From Cladosporium sp. IMV 00045 (lineage: Eukaryota > Ascomycota > Dothideomycetes > Cladosporiales > Cladosporiaceae), in the NCBI GenBank assembly GCA_001931905.2, contig MSJI02000369.1, forward strand, positions 1-64,000: a stretch of DNA of 64,000 bases, read 5' to 3'. The position numbers were made by a program, and so were the translations under genes. Every line of letters starts with the position of its first letter. Positions within the stretch are counted from its first letter, which is position 1. This document shows, in pieces, positions 22,209-34,134 of this stretch. The notes beneath the pieces were generated by a model. It made no database searches, was not told the origin of the DNA, and saw only the letters and a list, made by a program, of their open reading frames with translations.

Positions 22209-23484
22209 TAGTTGCTCGAGCTACGCTCGAATAGTTCGTTGTTTGATGAGTGTCTGCCAGGCTTTATAAAATATATAGCTTTGCAAATTTGCTGTATCCT
22301 GCATATCGAAGCAGCACGCTGGAATCGAGCGTAGTGATGTTGCAAAGGCCATCATACATGCGTTATTGTTATTGCAAATATGTTACGATGTAGACACGAC
22401 CTTGCTGACATTTCGAGTGTAGGTCGGGATGAAACGGAATTTGGTCTGGTTGCCTCGAGAATTTGCAATGCCCTCGTGCATTCGTCGTCGTGAGCCTAAG
22501 GTACTCATTTTCCTCCCGTGGAAGAGTGTTTTCTTGGACGAGGTAGTTGCTCTCCTTTCACTTTTCAGACACTCGCCTCTTCCAAATCTCTTCACTTTAC
22601 GTTTCTATTGCTGAAACGCCACCAAGGGCGCTTGCGAAACACCTTCGATGAGACCTCAGAGCGATCGTTGAGATGTGGTTGACCTGCAACTTGGCCCATT
22701 CTCCTTTGTTGCAGATGGACCAAGACATAAATAGATGGAAAAAGAGTTCTGTTTTGACAAGAACGAAGGATTGATTCACAAAAAGATTACAAGAAGTTTT
22801 AAGTATTACTCTCGCCTTTTCCCGATTGCTCTGCAGCCCATGTCCATTATTTTGACCACTTGACTCTGAACTCCTTGCGAAGAAAATGTGCTGAATCGTC
22901 TGGAAATTGCAATAACGCAAGAGACATCCGATGCTTTTAGAAAGCGCTGGTGTGCAGCTTCTCAATTCAAAAGCCTGCTCTTTTCGGCGATCTCTTTCCT
23001 ACATCCAGCACTCCTGAAGTCGAAACAGTCATCGGAGTTGATATGTCCATGTGATAAGATGGCACACGCGGAGGAGTTTTGCTGCGAGTCTTGCTCATTT
23101 GTGCCGTGCCCACAGACGCTCCAGCAGATCCATCCTTCTCCGGCTTCAGTATTGTTGCGGTCGGGAAAGTCGTGGGACAGGCATTCTATATCCGTAATGA
23201 TATGCGGATGAAGTCCAGTAAAGGTCGACAAAACGACATCGATGCCGCTTGGAGTGTATTAAGGTGCCTGATTGCTCACTTTTTGCGAGCTGCGGAAGCT
23301 CAGGTCGGCTCCCAACACTGCACGCGCCCGAATTCTCAAGTAATAGAAGATGGTAGACTTGACGGGTCATCTGATCGACATCGAGGTCTTTCCTCTTGAC
23401 GTTGAAGACTTGTAGCCACCAGTAGTGCCACGTCGCGCCGCTTTGCATATGGATAGATTATCCGCTGATTCATGCTAAGCGCAT
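22209..23484. other. Intergenic
   Basis: 1.28 kb between the tRNA and the 3' end of PIS1. No gene, repeat or RNA recognised. Confidence 0.45.
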
Positions 23485-24466
23485 TTACCTCCTCTTGTCA
23501 AAGCCAGCCTTCTTCCTGTCCTTCCTGTCGCCCTCAGCGAGCCATTTGCTGGCTTCCCAGAGTTGTACGCAGTTGACGTATTGCTTGAAAGCCATGACAG
23601 GGAAGCTGATAATGGTCAGGACCCAAGGGACGGTGCTGTCCATCTTGTTGGCGCGAGCCATTTCCATGGCAGCGGCAGAGAAAGGAGATGAGAAGAACAT
23701 CGAGGGCTTGGGCTGGGCGGGAGAACCTGGCGCGAGAGAGAGCGGCTCTGAGGCATCGTTGAGGGGCAGAAGGGCGGGTGTGAGGGTTGGCGAGGAGAAG
23801 CAGAGGAGGTAGAGGGCGATGAAGAAGAGCTCGTTGAGCGCGCAGCACACGAAGAGAACCCACTGTTGGTGATCGTCAGCCTATGATCGCGGGGACAGCA
23901 CTATCTGGGTTTCGCAAGCTTACCTTGTTGGTGTAGTAGAGGTACATGATGCGGCTCTTGTCTGCGGAGACGTTCTTGTGGCTCTCACCCTGGCCACCCA
24001 TGACCAACGTAGCGTACATGTGCATGTAGTGGCTGGCGAAATCCAGACTGATCAGGCCCTGGAAGATCATCGAGTATGCCGGCTTCGCGGTGGAGAGGAA
24101 GACGAGCAAGCAAGCGGTAGCGCAGCGATCCGTGACCATGTCCAGGACAGCGCCGAAGCGCGTTGACTGCTGGAACTTGCGTGCCGCCATACCGTCGAGA
24201 GCATCGAGAAGGCAGCTGATGGAGTAGAGGAAGCTGCAGCGGCGCGGGTGGAGGGGCATGAAGTATAGGGAGCAGAGGGCAAGGACGATTCGAAGATAGC
24301 CTGGGAGGAAGAGGTCAGCTAGACTCCGCGCTTGCTAGGAGATGATGTCCATACCGATCAAGTTCGGCACGAAGAGGAAGATGTTCTCATCCGTCTGGTC
24401 GTCAGCCTTGCGGGCGGGCTCTTTGGGTGTGCCATTGCTTTCGTTGGCCCTCCTGTCTGCGGCCAT
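23485..24466 (-). CDS. PIS1: CDP-diacylglycerol-inositol 3-phosphatidyltransferase (PI synthase)
   Basis: ER enzyme making phosphatidylinositol from CDP-diacylglycerol and myo-inositol. Three exons: 24466-24355, 24300-23924 and 23862-23485, with introns of 54 and 61 bp. 288 aa. The N-terminus is hydrophilic (MAADRRANESNGTPKEPARK) up to NIFLFVPNLIGYLRIVLALC, the first membrane helix. The CDP-alcohol phosphotransferase motif DG-x2-AR-x8-G-x3-D-x3-D is complete: LDGMAARKFQQSTRFGAVLD followed by MVTDR. Four or more further hydrophobic helices follow, ending in a basic tail. A roughly 40-residue Pro/Ser-rich insertion (PLNDASEPLSLAPGSPAQPK) between late helices is common in filamentous fungi. Exon junctions are confirmed by continuity of the family motifs. 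Confidence 0.93.
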
Positions 24467-25164
24467 TGCTGCTGCCTGCAACGAAGAAGTGTGCTGTGAG
24501 GGTTTTATGAAGAACGCGGCGGCGCAGGTAAAAACGGCGGTTTGTTCTCGAAATCAAAGACGTTCAATCGTTTGCTGATTGGGCGAAAGAGCTTGTTGAC
24601 AGGACAAAGTCTCTGATTGCTTGTCTGGAGATGGAGGGTCCGGCTGTAGGCGGAGACGTTCGAAGAGGACGGCAGAGCGCGGTTGAGGCTGGTGAGTTGA
24701 GAGAAGTGTCTTTGTTGAATCGGCAGTGTATTGTAGTTTGGACGATGTCACAAAAAGGTTGCGTTGTCGAGAGGCAGCACACGTGGCAGGTGATCTGACT
24801 GAAGTCCCCCTCCTACATACTTAATTCCCTCCTCGTTCAAATCTTGGGAAATGATGCAGCCAACAGGGTGAGCACGGAAAGCCCGCGGGCGTCGCCGATC
24901 CCTGACAATCGCCCGCCCTAAATGATGCGAGGTGATGTGATTAGACGAATACCAGGCGTCCTTCACGTGCTATATACATCTTCTACAGCCCTATGAAAGT
25001 TGGGGATGTTCACGCAGACAATAATAGACGGCTCATAAACAACTTCCATGTGTTGAGACGCGACGAGTACTGAAATCAAATGCACAATTGTAGGGGTATC
25101 TTTACTAAAACAAAAACACCAATCCCAATACCCTGCCAATAAACCCAATATCTTCCCTTCAAAA
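24467..25164. other. Intergenic, PIS1 promoter / SWC5 3' side
   Basis: 698 bp between SWC5 and PIS1, both minus strand. No gene seen. Confidence 0.5.
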
Positions 25165-26217
25165 TCATCCCTTCAACCTCGCAGCCCGTCTGGCCGCCTC
25201 GTTCGCGCCGGCAACGCGATCCAAGAACTGCTCCCTCGCCATGAACCCACCCTTGCTCTTCCCGTAGATATCCAGCTCCTCCCCAATGCCCTGATCCGCC
25301 ACAAAACCCTTCCAATCCACCGCGCTCTTCTGCACCGTACTCATGCGCTCCGCCTTCTTCTTCTTCTCTTCCGCCAACCTCCTCTCCGCCATCAAGACGT
25401 CCAATCGGCCCGGCGCGCGAGGTCGCAGCTTGTCGGCATTCACGCCTCGCACGGTAGCCGTCGGATTCGGCTCGAAGATCGAAGGACGGCGGAGTGGGCG
25501 CTGAAGATCGCCTTCAGCCGCTGCTTGCTGGCCAGTCGCCGCCGCGCGTGATTTGGCGTTAGACGGATCTGCTTCCGGGTGTTCGGCCAGGTATGCTTGC
25601 GCGGCCGCTGAGGATTTGAGCACTTCTTCTTCCACCTCTGTGACTTCGCCGGCGAAGGCAATGCGGCGTTTGATACGAATGAGCTGATCGGATGGCTCGA
25701 TGACCTCGCCAGGTGCCTTCTCGGCGTCGTTGTTTGCCTGCTCGCCGTTCCCTTGCGATGGCGCGCCGAGATCGTCTTGTCTTCCAACAGGCACGGCGTG
25801 TAAGCGCGCCCACACGTCGTCCACGTCGATTGTGACTTCGCCTCTGTCTGCTCTTTTGCGCTCTTTGCGCTCCTGCTTTTCCACGAGCCGTTGCGCTCTC
25901 GTCTTGATCAAACCGCCCTCGCCTCCACTCTCCTCATCTTGCTCCTTGCCCTTTCTCCGTTTGCGCTTGCGCTCTTTGATAGTCGCTTCATCGCCAGAGT
26001 CGAGTTCTGCGTCTGTGGGTTCTGGTTGTTTGCGCTTTGTCGATTTGCTTTTCGCTTTCTTGTTTTTGGCAGTATCGTCGCCTTCGTCGGAGTCTGAAGA
26101 CGCCGATACGTCTTCGTCGGCTGCATTCGCGGCATCCGGGTTGAAGTCCTCGTCTTCGTTGGAATCGTATTCCTCATCTTGAGGATCTGGAATTGGCTCT
26201 TTATCACCTGTCGCCAT
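25165..26217 (-). CDS. SWC5: SWR1 chromatin-remodelling complex subunit SWC5 (BCNT-C domain)
   Basis: Nuclear subunit of SWR1, which exchanges H2A for H2A.Z. Single exon, 350 aa, start MATGDKEPIPDPQ. The N-terminal 60 residues are strongly acidic (EEYDSNEDEDFNPDAANAAD), the probable H2A-H2B binding segment, followed by a basic KRKRRKGKEQ stretch. The C-terminal BCNT domain at about 270-350 is diagnostic: VQKSAVDWKGFVADQGIGEE then LDIYGKSKGGFMAREQFLDR. Divergent from the unknown gene at 27043. Confidence 0.93.
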   Translation of the reverse strand: MATGDKEPIPDPQDEEYDSNEDEDFNPDAANAADEDVSASSDSDEGDDTAKNKKAKSKSTKRKQPEPTDAELDSGDEATIKERKRKRRKGKEQDEESGGEGGLIKTRAQRLVEKQERKERKRADRGEVTIDVDDVWARLHAVPVGRQDDLGAPSQGNGEQANNDAEKAPGEVIEPSDQLIRIKRRIAFAGEVTEVEEEVLKSSAAAQAYLAEHPEADPSNAKSRAAATGQQAAAEGDLQRPLRRPSIFEPNPTATVRGVNADKLRPRAPGRLDVLMAERRLAEEKKKKAERMSTVQKSAVDWKGFVADQGIGEELDIYGKSKGGFMAREQFLDRVAGANEAARRAARLKG

Positions 26218-27042
26218 TTTGAAGATCGGGCGTTAAGGTGGAAAAGTACGGTGTTGGGTAAAGAAGAGAAACCGAATGTACAACCCTTGTATGCGGAAAG
26301 CTCTCCGCGCTTGATTGGCTGCACCCACCTCCCACGCGACTTGGTCGTTTCACCTCGGCGATAAAGATTCACAACTCTACTACTACTGTCTACCCGGACA
26401 CTACACCCGTTGTCCTTTTGCAATCGCTCTAGAGCTATGTAGCCGCATGACATCAGTGCAGTCGTTCTTTGAAGATGTTGATCGTTTTCTATCGTCCAAG
26501 AACAGACGCTGAGAAGCTCTACGTTCAGACACAGAATTAGAACCGCCTCTCTATGGCCCACCATGATATGCCTAGGTATCACCTTTAGGTAAGATTGGAC
26601 ACTCTTAGCCTCGCTCAGAGCGCATCTGTACGTGATGGCTCTACACATTGAGCCCTTCTGGCAATATTTCGTCTTGCGTCAAGACTCCTTTGGCAACCGT
26701 TCAAAACAGCATCGAAGCAATGGCAAAGGTCCATGTATTCCAAGGCTCTCGTTGAGCATCGCTGACATTGAGAATGATCCGAACTGAAATTTCTACAGTA
26801 TATTGGAGCTTTGATTGTCTATGCTTTCTATCGAGTTCCTAATTTTGTTGCCTAACGGTACAGGTTCTGGCAAACGCTCAAAAGCATACGAAGCTTCTCC
26901 ACCCGCCAATGCCAGGCACACCATCACGGCGTCTATAAAGTCAACATTGCACTTGTACAGCAGAGGAACAACGCAATACAGCAAAATCGGCGTAGCCGTA
27001 AGAAAAGGATCACCAGTCTCTATAAGCCAGAACTTTCCCACA
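26218..27042. other. Divergent promoter region
   Basis: 825 bp between SWC5 (minus) and the gene at 27043 (plus). An in-frame upstream extension of the latter exists but looks non-coding. No specific element recognised. Confidence 0.45.
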
Positions 27043-28068
27043 ATGGCCAACGAAACGAAACCAAAGTCCCTTCAACAGCTCCTCGACGAGCCCAAAGGCA
27101 AAACGAAATATTACGCCAAACAAGCCTTCATGCTCCACGTCTTCTGGGAAGCCCCCAGCCTCGAATCCGCGCAAACTATCCTTTCCGCCCTCAACCAATG
27201 CGCCATCGCAACCCACCGCGACACCCCCTGCGTGCCAACATACTCCTTCCGCCTCTCAGCTCTAGAAGCAGAAACCGCCAGCCCCAAACCCCTAACAGCA
27301 AGCCAACACCCTCAACTCTCCAAAGCACAGAAGAAACTGCAAGTGGGCGTCCCCCGCCCAGCTGTGGTGGCCGACCTCGTCAGGAGAGACCTCGACCCTG
27401 CACTGCTGGATCTCCAACCTGATGACCTCTTGCCGGACCATGCACAGCTTGACCCCGTCGTCATCGAATGCACGGAGCTCTATCTTGACGAGAGAGCGTT
27501 CTTCGAACACGCCGGATCCAAGGACTACCTGCAGGCCTATGGGGAGGTCATGGCGCCGGGCCTGAGCAACGACGCGACGACTGTGCGGCTGGGGACGCCG
27601 ACGGCGTATATTGTCGAGAAGATTCTGGAGCCCATGCTGAAAGAGCGCGTGGCGCCTATTGTCGGGAACTGCGCGATTTGGCGACCCGGAGTTGCTGCTG
27701 CCAGTTCGCCGAAGGATTCGTTGATTTTGTCCATCAATGTCGTCGGCGATTCGCATGAGGTGGCGACGAAGGTTCCAAGAGGGTTGGTCGAGCTGAGCAC
27801 CTCATACATTGTGTTCGCCCATCCTCTGCGCGAGGGGAGGGTGCGCATCCTGTGCGTGCTATCTGCCCTACCGGCGCCTGCGGACTTTGAGGGTCTGGCG
27901 GAGTTGCCTGTGGAGGGTGTGGAGGTGCATTGTTCCCAGGAGTCTCAACGGGAGCGCATGGATGACTTGCTACGCTCCGTCTTGCCGGCAGGTGTTGCGT
28001 GTCATGTGAGTCCGTTGGATGCTGGATATGTCTTGCATGAGAAAGCTGGCGAGATTCGCGAGGAATGA
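27043..28068 (+). CDS. Unrecognised soluble protein
   Basis: Single exon, 341 aa, start MANETKPKSLQQLLDEPKGK; upstream in-frame codons look non-coding. No signal peptide or membrane segment. The N-terminal portion alternates predicted strand and helix (YYAKQAFMLHVFWEAPSLES; AQTILSALNQCAIATHRDTP), faintly like a dimeric alpha/beta-barrel (EthD/ABM) unit, but I cannot confirm this. A central region has VVIECTELYLDERAFFEHAG, and the C-terminal third has an alternating hydrophobic pattern (STSYIVFAHPLREGRVRILC). Codon use resembles neighbouring genes, so I accept it as coding. Ends about 20 bp before the start of the duplicated segment. Confidence 0.68.
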   Translation: MANETKPKSLQQLLDEPKGKTKYYAKQAFMLHVFWEAPSLESAQTILSALNQCAIATHRDTPCVPTYSFRLSALEAETASPKPLTASQHPQLSKAQKKLQVGVPRPAVVADLVRRDLDPALLDLQPDDLLPDHAQLDPVVIECTELYLDERAFFEHAGSKDYLQAYGEVMAPGLSNDATTVRLGTPTAYIVEKILEPMLKERVAPIVGNCAIWRPGVAAASSPKDSLILSINVVGDSHEVATKVPRGLVELSTSYIVFAHPLREGRVRILCVLSALPAPADFEGLAELPVEGVEVHCSQESQRERMDDLLRSVLPAGVACHVSPLDAGYVLHEKAGEIREE

Positions 28069-28226
28069 GATGGATAAGGCGACACTCACACATCACATCA
28101 ATCGAAAAACGATGGAACGCAATCAGCATCCTGAACCCATCCATTCATGAACGTGATTTCATAAACATCATACACATACTAATATCCTACAGCCGACCCC
28201 AACCATCCCATCATCCATCCAAACAC

Positions 28227-28708
28227 CTACTTCTTCTCCCCACCCAGCTTCTCCTGAATTTTCCCGCCAATACTGCCCCCCTCCGTGAAATTCTTCCCAA
28301 TCGCACCACCCGCCGAGAGAGGCCCACCAATCTTCTCAGCGGTACCGCCGACCGCGCCGTCTTTGGTGAAAGCACCGCCGATGGCGCCCTTCTTGTCGAA
28401 AATCGAGGGGCCCTGCGTGGTGTCGGTGGTTTTCTCGCCGGGCTCGGAGGAGAAGACTAGGCCGCCCTGTTTGTTGGATGGAGATGGTTAGTGGGGTGTG
28501 GACTGGTGGTGTTGGTGAGGGATTGCGAGCTTACTCTGCCTTGAATGTCGGCCTTGGCGTCTTCGTGGATGCCTTGGGTGAATTCGGTGTCTTTGGTGGC
28601 GCTGGAGGGGGAATGTTAATCATTGTCAATGTTGAGGTGATACTGTGTGGACTGGACGTACGCGGAGGCACCGCGCTCCATGGCCTTGTTTGAGGTGTCG
28701 CCGTCCAT
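28227..28708 (-). CDS. Small Gly-rich hydrophilic protein, copy A
   Basis: Three exons: 28708-28662, 28601-28535 and 28466-28227 (introns 60 and 68 bp), 117 aa. N-terminal MDGDTSNKAMERGASAATKD is followed by HEDAKADIQGR, then exon 3 with loose Gly-rich repeats: KKGAIGGAFTKDGAVGGTAE, KIGGPLSAGGAIGKNFTEGG and SIGGKIQEKLGGEKK. No signal or membrane segment; the composition suggests a disordered, possibly stress-related protein, but no family is recognised. Copy B at 42502-42989 has the same exon lengths and about six residue differences, all in exon 3, which supports the gene model. Confidence 0.82.
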
Positions 28709-31011
28709 TTTGATGTTTTTATTTTTGATTGATGAAGAGGGATCGATAGGGGTGAATTGATGAATTGATGAAGATGAATTTGACAGTTCGATAATGCCTT
28801 TAAGTAAGAAATTGCGGTCAATTGAACTGATTGAAGACGTAGCATCGAGACACAGGACTGTCATATACGTGTAACACTTCCATAACCATACGTGATGATC
28901 TAATCCAAACATACGCATCATCCGAACATGTCGAGGGCGTCATGCTGCGTCATGAGAGGGGATTGTGTTCGTTTGTCGTGCCTTACCGGTCAGTATGTCT
29001 TAGAAGGTCCATGGCTCTTCTGAATATTCGTCACATGATCATGGATATCTTGTAGCTGTATCTGTGTGTGAGTGTAGCTGTTTGCTTTTGATGCAAGAGT
29101 AGTAGGGGTCTCTGAGCAGAGGTGGTGGCAACGCCGATGTCGACGCTAGTCTGGCTTGATATCGGATCGCGTATCGGGCCCTTAGGGCAGACTCGAATCC
29201 GTAGTTGTCTATAGTCAGTTGCAGCAGACTACCTCGTTATTTCATCTGTGTGTTTTGCTGCATTGTTGTCCTTTTTAGTATATATGTGTATGACAGACGC
29301 GGTGTAGTAACATAAGAATAGTTGCACCCACCTTGCCAAGCACATCGTATGTCGTATATCGCATTATCTGGTACCGGAGTTCAACCTTTGAAGGTTGAGA
29401 AACACCAGCAGACAACTCTCCGGACTAGAGATTAGCGATAATGCGAGCTCGACTGCTTCGGAGAGTCGGCATCATTCGGGAGTAATATGCGCATATGTTA
29501 ATATTGCTCTACGTGGTAGATGAGCTGCTCGAGTCGTGGATAGCTCCCACAGTCCCCTTCTTACCTCCTAACCCATGTCGCTCGGTGACGGTGCCGGATC
29601 TACTATGGAGTTTATGGTCCAAAGGGAGGGTTTCTCGCAGACACGCGGGTCCGACTCGTAGCTCAAAGCGGTAAGTGCAGGAACATGGTCAAGATAGACA
29701 TGCCCTACGGATCACAGATTGCAGTAGCGTCTCACGCTAGAAAAAGGTGGGCCGCTCTAGTGAAGAAAAGCCGATCTTTGGATCATGAAGCAGAGCTTTG
29801 AAGAGTGAGGACATAGCTTACCGTGGACTCGTCACATTTGTTGCAATGCCCAGAGATGCACGATAAGAAGAGTCCCGAGATCTGCAGAGCCATGAAGAGC
29901 GGCGAAAACGGCTGGCGATGTTCATCGTGATAGTGTGACGAAAGAGGTGATATCTTGCAGACGCCAACTGTCAAACGTCCTCGTGTCGTGCAGAAGGCGG
30001 TAAGAAAGGATGAGGACCAGCGCACAGCACAGCAGCATAGCACGCATTCCGGACATTGCTCTACCAGGGTAAATTATCTCATTGGCTGCGCCCCCTGGTC
30101 TTTCACAATCGCGAGATCTGCAGGAACTTAATCAGGCACCGCACAGGCATATGGGTGATGATGCTGAGCCTGCTACTCTGAGGGGCCGAAGTACATGTGT
30201 GAGAGCTTGAGAGGTATGCACTCCTGTACCTGCACCAATCCCCTCGACATCTCACAGGAGTAGTACCACGAATGCGGGCAACAGATCAGATAGGCTTCCG
30301 ACTCGAACAATCTTTGGTTCTCGCGTGAGAAGCCTCCAAAGTTTCGGAAACGCGACACGTTTCTTTCTTCATGTCTCACCCAACGAATCGTGTGGCGATG
30401 CGACATGTCTTGACTTTGCCGGCATAGCCAAACGAGCGCCCACCCACTGCCACCCCACCCAAAGTCGCTCACTTTAGCACCTCATCAGTCCGCCGCTATC
30501 ATATGCTAAACATCACCTCCCCCTCTCGCCAATCCGCTTGGAGGATGCTCAGGCCTGTTGCTGCAACATCCTCATGTGGTTTGAGCGCTCAATGAAGCCG
30601 TATTGCCCTCTAAGACATCTGCTCGTCCCAAGCAGACTCTTATCTGTCTCCTCACCATCGACCGGCATCCTCTTCACCTTTTCATCATACTCTTCTTAAT
30701 ACCATACCATAATCTCTCAAGCAGAAGACTTTCACAGCAAAGCCCACGCCTCAGCCCGCCCAATCTCCACAAGAACCACAAGCTGATCCCGATCGGCTCC
30801 TCCCAGAGTTTCCAGGGTCGTCTCAGCCGCCGTTACAGCCCTTTTCCGGCATAAGCCATAACTTTACCCATTGGTCGACCGCATTCGGTAATCGTAAAGC
30901 CTGCAACAAGGTTGTTACTCTCGCCAGAACCTTGTCGTCACTCCCCAGCCGGTTCGACGCGCCTCTAGTTTGCGCCCACCCACTCGGCGCCAGCTCCTAC
31001 TTCTAGCCTTG
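28709..31011. other. Intergenic within copy A
   Basis: 2.3 kb between the divergent small Gly-rich gene and the MIF gene. A short frame starting at 30056 on the minus strand (MSGMRAMLLCCALVLILSYR) has a signal-like N-terminus but stops after 44 codons because of a small indel relative to copy B. An ATG-less open stretch at about 30727-31005 precedes the MIF gene; its differences from copy B are not biased to silent sites, so it is probably leader. Confidence 0.5.
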
Positions 31012-32807
31012 ATGCCCCAATCGAGGACCAGTTCCATCTACACTAGAAGCTCCAATTCCCCAGATCGACCTTCTACTGCAGGATCCCTCTCTACGGCTGC
31101 CACTTCTGCGACCTCACTCCGGCTCCCTAGCTTCAGGCGGAAGCCTACGCCAAATCAGCGCAAACCCCGGCCAAGATCAGTCCCCGGAGATTGGAACACG
31201 CTTCTTGGGATCACACCAGAACACAGTAATACATCGTCGCAGCGGTCCAGCTTGAGTCTTGCGGACTCATATGCAGACTTGATTGGTGCAGGCATCAAAC
31301 AAGACATTCAAAAGAATAAGCAAGAACACCACAATATCAATCAACACGTTCCGCGTACAAGAAAGGACCTTCCAAGCGTCAGAGTCCAGGCACCAAGCGT
31401 TAAGCAGGTTGATAAATCGATCGCGATGGGAGGTAACAGAACCAGTCAGGGTCTGAACGGAAGCCTTGAAGGCAGACGCAGGACTCAAGCTTTCGAAGAA
31501 CAATATCAATATAAGGATAATGTTTACGGTAGCGCGAGGGAGCGCGTGCATCGAGAATCACCCGTCATTGGTGAACTCCGAACAAATGTCATCGTAAGTG
31601 CAGTCATGTTGCTCATTTGATCAATTGCTAACATAGTCCTGATTAGATCAAAGACGAATTCACTTTGGTGACCGACATGTCGTTTCATCTTGCTGCAAGA
31701 TACTCGCGACCAGATTCATCGATCATGATCAACGTCGATCACAGCTCATGCCTTGCTCTTGCTGGCACTTTTGAGCCTTGCTACATTCTCACAATCTCGA
31801 CCGTTCCTTCGCAGATGCAGGCTTCAACCAACAAGCGAAACGCTGCGCTGATCCAATCATTCATGGCTGACATACTCAGTGTCCCTCCTGAGCGGGGCAT
31901 CATCAAATTCGTCTCTATTCCGGAAGAAAACTACGCGGTCAATGGTAACACCCTGTTTGGAGAAATTGAGCGCCTCGAGCAGAAGCAATTTTCCAACGGT
32001 GGCGGCGTGAAGCGTGCCGTGACTGATGTTCGCAAGAGCATGCCGAACTTCAAGAGCATTCCCAAGCTCGACCTTGATTTTGCCAGAAATGCAGACAAGG
32101 CCGACGGTTTCGATGGCCACATTGAGGAGATGCAGAACGGCGTTGTACCAGCGCCACTGCATCCAAGAGTGCCTGACGCCTTTGAGCTGGTTAACCCCGG
32201 CGGACAAAGGCCAGCTACCTCACACGGTAGCTCTCAGAATGCCAGCTTCGCTTCATTACACAACCTTCGCCTCAACAGCCTACCCAGAGAAGACTTCGAA
32301 GGACCAGGAGCAAGGACATCATTCGGCAGACCCAAGACCGTTTCTGGCGCTCCACAAGGCTGGTTGAGCGAGACTCCCGACATCCTTCCCAGCACCGACA
32401 GCGACGACGCAGCGCCTCCACCTATCCTCAAACCCGACGCCAAACAAAGTTTCAAACCCAAAGAGCACAGCCGCACGGCATCATCACCAGACTTCAAATC
32501 TCAACCTCAGCGACCGATCTTGAAGTCAGCACTCTCCTCCACCAACAGTGTCAACAAAACCAAACCCGCTTATCTGGAGAACCCAAAACCTACTTTGATC
32601 AAGGGCCACTCGCGCAAGAACTCGAAGTCTCCCGAAGCCTTGCCGCAAGAAGATACTGCTGCTAATATGGCTAAGCGTCGAACTTCTGTCAACGCCGGGA
32701 AAGACGCTGCTCCCATTGGCAAGACCCCTCAACCACCGCCCGTGCCTGAGACCAAACAGACCAAAGTCAGCAAGCGGAAGAGTTTCTTGTCCGCTTTTAG
32801 GAGGTAG
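31012..32807 (+). CDS. MIF/tautomerase-domain protein with long extensions, copy A
   Basis: Exons 31012-31593 and 31647-32807 (53-bp intron, GTAAGT...TTAG), 580 aa from ATG MPQSRTSSIYTRSSN. Residues 1-180 are Ser/Arg-rich and probably disordered. Residues about 185-310 resemble macrophage migration inhibitory factor: NVIIKDEFTLVTDMSFHLAA, SSIMINVDHSSCLALAGTFE, PCYILTISTVPSQ, NAALIQSFMADILSVPPERG and IIKFVSIPEENYAVNGNTLF. The catalytic N-terminal proline of free MIF cannot operate because the fold is internal and the matching position is not Pro; the CxxC motif is also missing. The C-terminal 270 residues are low-complexity, ending KVSKRKSFLSAFRR, a basic amphipathic tail. Role unknown; a binding rather than tautomerase function is inferred. 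Confidence 0.87.
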
Positions 32808-33190
32808 GCGGGTTTGATGGTGCATGAAAGTTCGTGAATTCATGGAAAACCTCTGAACGCGAGAGATCAGAGGTAGGCAGAGCCTCCAAGGATGATACGG
32901 CCAACCTATATCAAGATTACACCCATATAACAAATAATACAATGACTATTCCGTTCAGCCTGTCATCCGAGTTGCACTTCACCGAGAAAAAAGAGCCCTT
33001 CCTCCCGTCCTCCCCCCATGACAATAGTCTAGCTCATCCGCCTTCACATCTCGAATTATCAGCAGACAACCCATCCACGAAAAATCCCCACCCGACCTGC
33101 GCCAATTCAACCCCAAAGCCGAACAATCACGCGCCCTCTTATCACCACACCGCCCGAGCAACAACAATAAAACCAAGCCCACACCTTTCC
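32808..33190. other. Convergent 3' region within copy A
   Basis: 383 bp between the MIF gene and the four-TM gene. No gene seen. Confidence 0.45.
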
Positions 33191-34134
33191 TCAAGCCTTA
33201 TCCCTCGGCATCTTTTCATACTCCCCCAACTCAACCATCTTCTCCCCATCCCCCTCGCCCCCCGCAGCAGAAGCAGCAGCAGACCTGCCACGACTCTTCA
33301 TCATCAAAGACCCCCTCGTCTGCTTCAAAGCCAGCAAAGCCAGCGCCAGAATCCCCAAATGCAGCACGAGCAAGACCACGGGCGCGTACGTCGCGAAACG
33401 CTATTTGATCGCAAACAATAAACCGTCAGCTTTGGCGCATCACACACGCGAAAAAACAGCACAAAGAAGCTAGGAACACATTGACGAGGAAGAAGAATGA
33501 CTTACACTCTCCCCACAAACCCTCCCAAAGTCCCCAGGCAGACCGTCCTGGCTCCGCACTCCGCGGGAAATCCACCCGCACGTCCAGCTCTGCAGCGTGT
33601 CTCTCGTCGGGGCGCGGGCGTTGAGGACGAGCGGGAGGACGGTGGCTGGGAGGGCGAGGAAGGTGGAGAGCAGGCTTGTTGTCGCGATTACCGTCGATAA
33701 TGTCGGGAGCAGAGTTGCGGTTTTGAGGAGCTGGGGATTTGGTCAGCCTCACATCCATTTTCTACAGCTTTTCTTGTTTCTTCTTTCTTGTGTCGACGTA
33801 TCGTCTTGGGGATCCCATTCGCATCGCAGACAAGGAGCAGATCATCCAAGAAAGCACGAAAACATACCCCCAAAAGGCCCAAAAGCATCACCAGCATCGC
33901 CACACCATCAAGCAGCACTATCGCCGCGCTCGTGCCGACGACGAGTTGCAAGCCTCGCAGGTCGAAGTGGCCGCGCCACAGAGGGAGGAGCCAGGGGTTG
34001 GTGGTTTGTTGCGAGTTGAAGAGGGAGAGGGTGCGGGAGGCGAAGGCTAGAGTGAGGAGGGAGAATAGGAGGGTGAGTGGGAGGAGGACGAGGAGGGGGA
34101 GGGAGATGGGGAGAGTTGGTCTGTGGGTGGGCAT
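33191..34134 (-). CDS. Four-TM membrane protein, copy A
   Basis: Exons 34134-33868, 33730-33506 and 33400-33191 (introns 137 and 105 bp), all phase 0, 233 aa. Four hydrophobic segments: LPISLPLLVLLPLTLLFSLL (about 8-30), LVVGTSAAIVLLDGVAMLVM (about 64-88), TATLLPTLSTVIATTSLLST (about 92-120) and YAPVVLLVLHLGILALALLA (about 168-190). A Cys-containing loop (LQSWTCGWISRG, GRVCGES) lies before the last segment, and the tail is hydrophilic and charged (GEGDGEKMVELGEYEKMPRD). The topology resembles fungal MARVEL-like or claudin-like membrane proteins, but I cannot assign the family. Exon lengths match copy B except for a 3-base difference in exon 3. Confidence 0.8.

Noticed and set aside
30603..30854. 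Open frame repeated before both MIF genes (30603-30854 and 44884-45135)
   Set aside because: Begins with a non-ATG codon. Differences between copies are not biased to silent sites, in this frame or in the overlapping longer one. More likely a 5' leader, though an upstream exon is not fully excluded.
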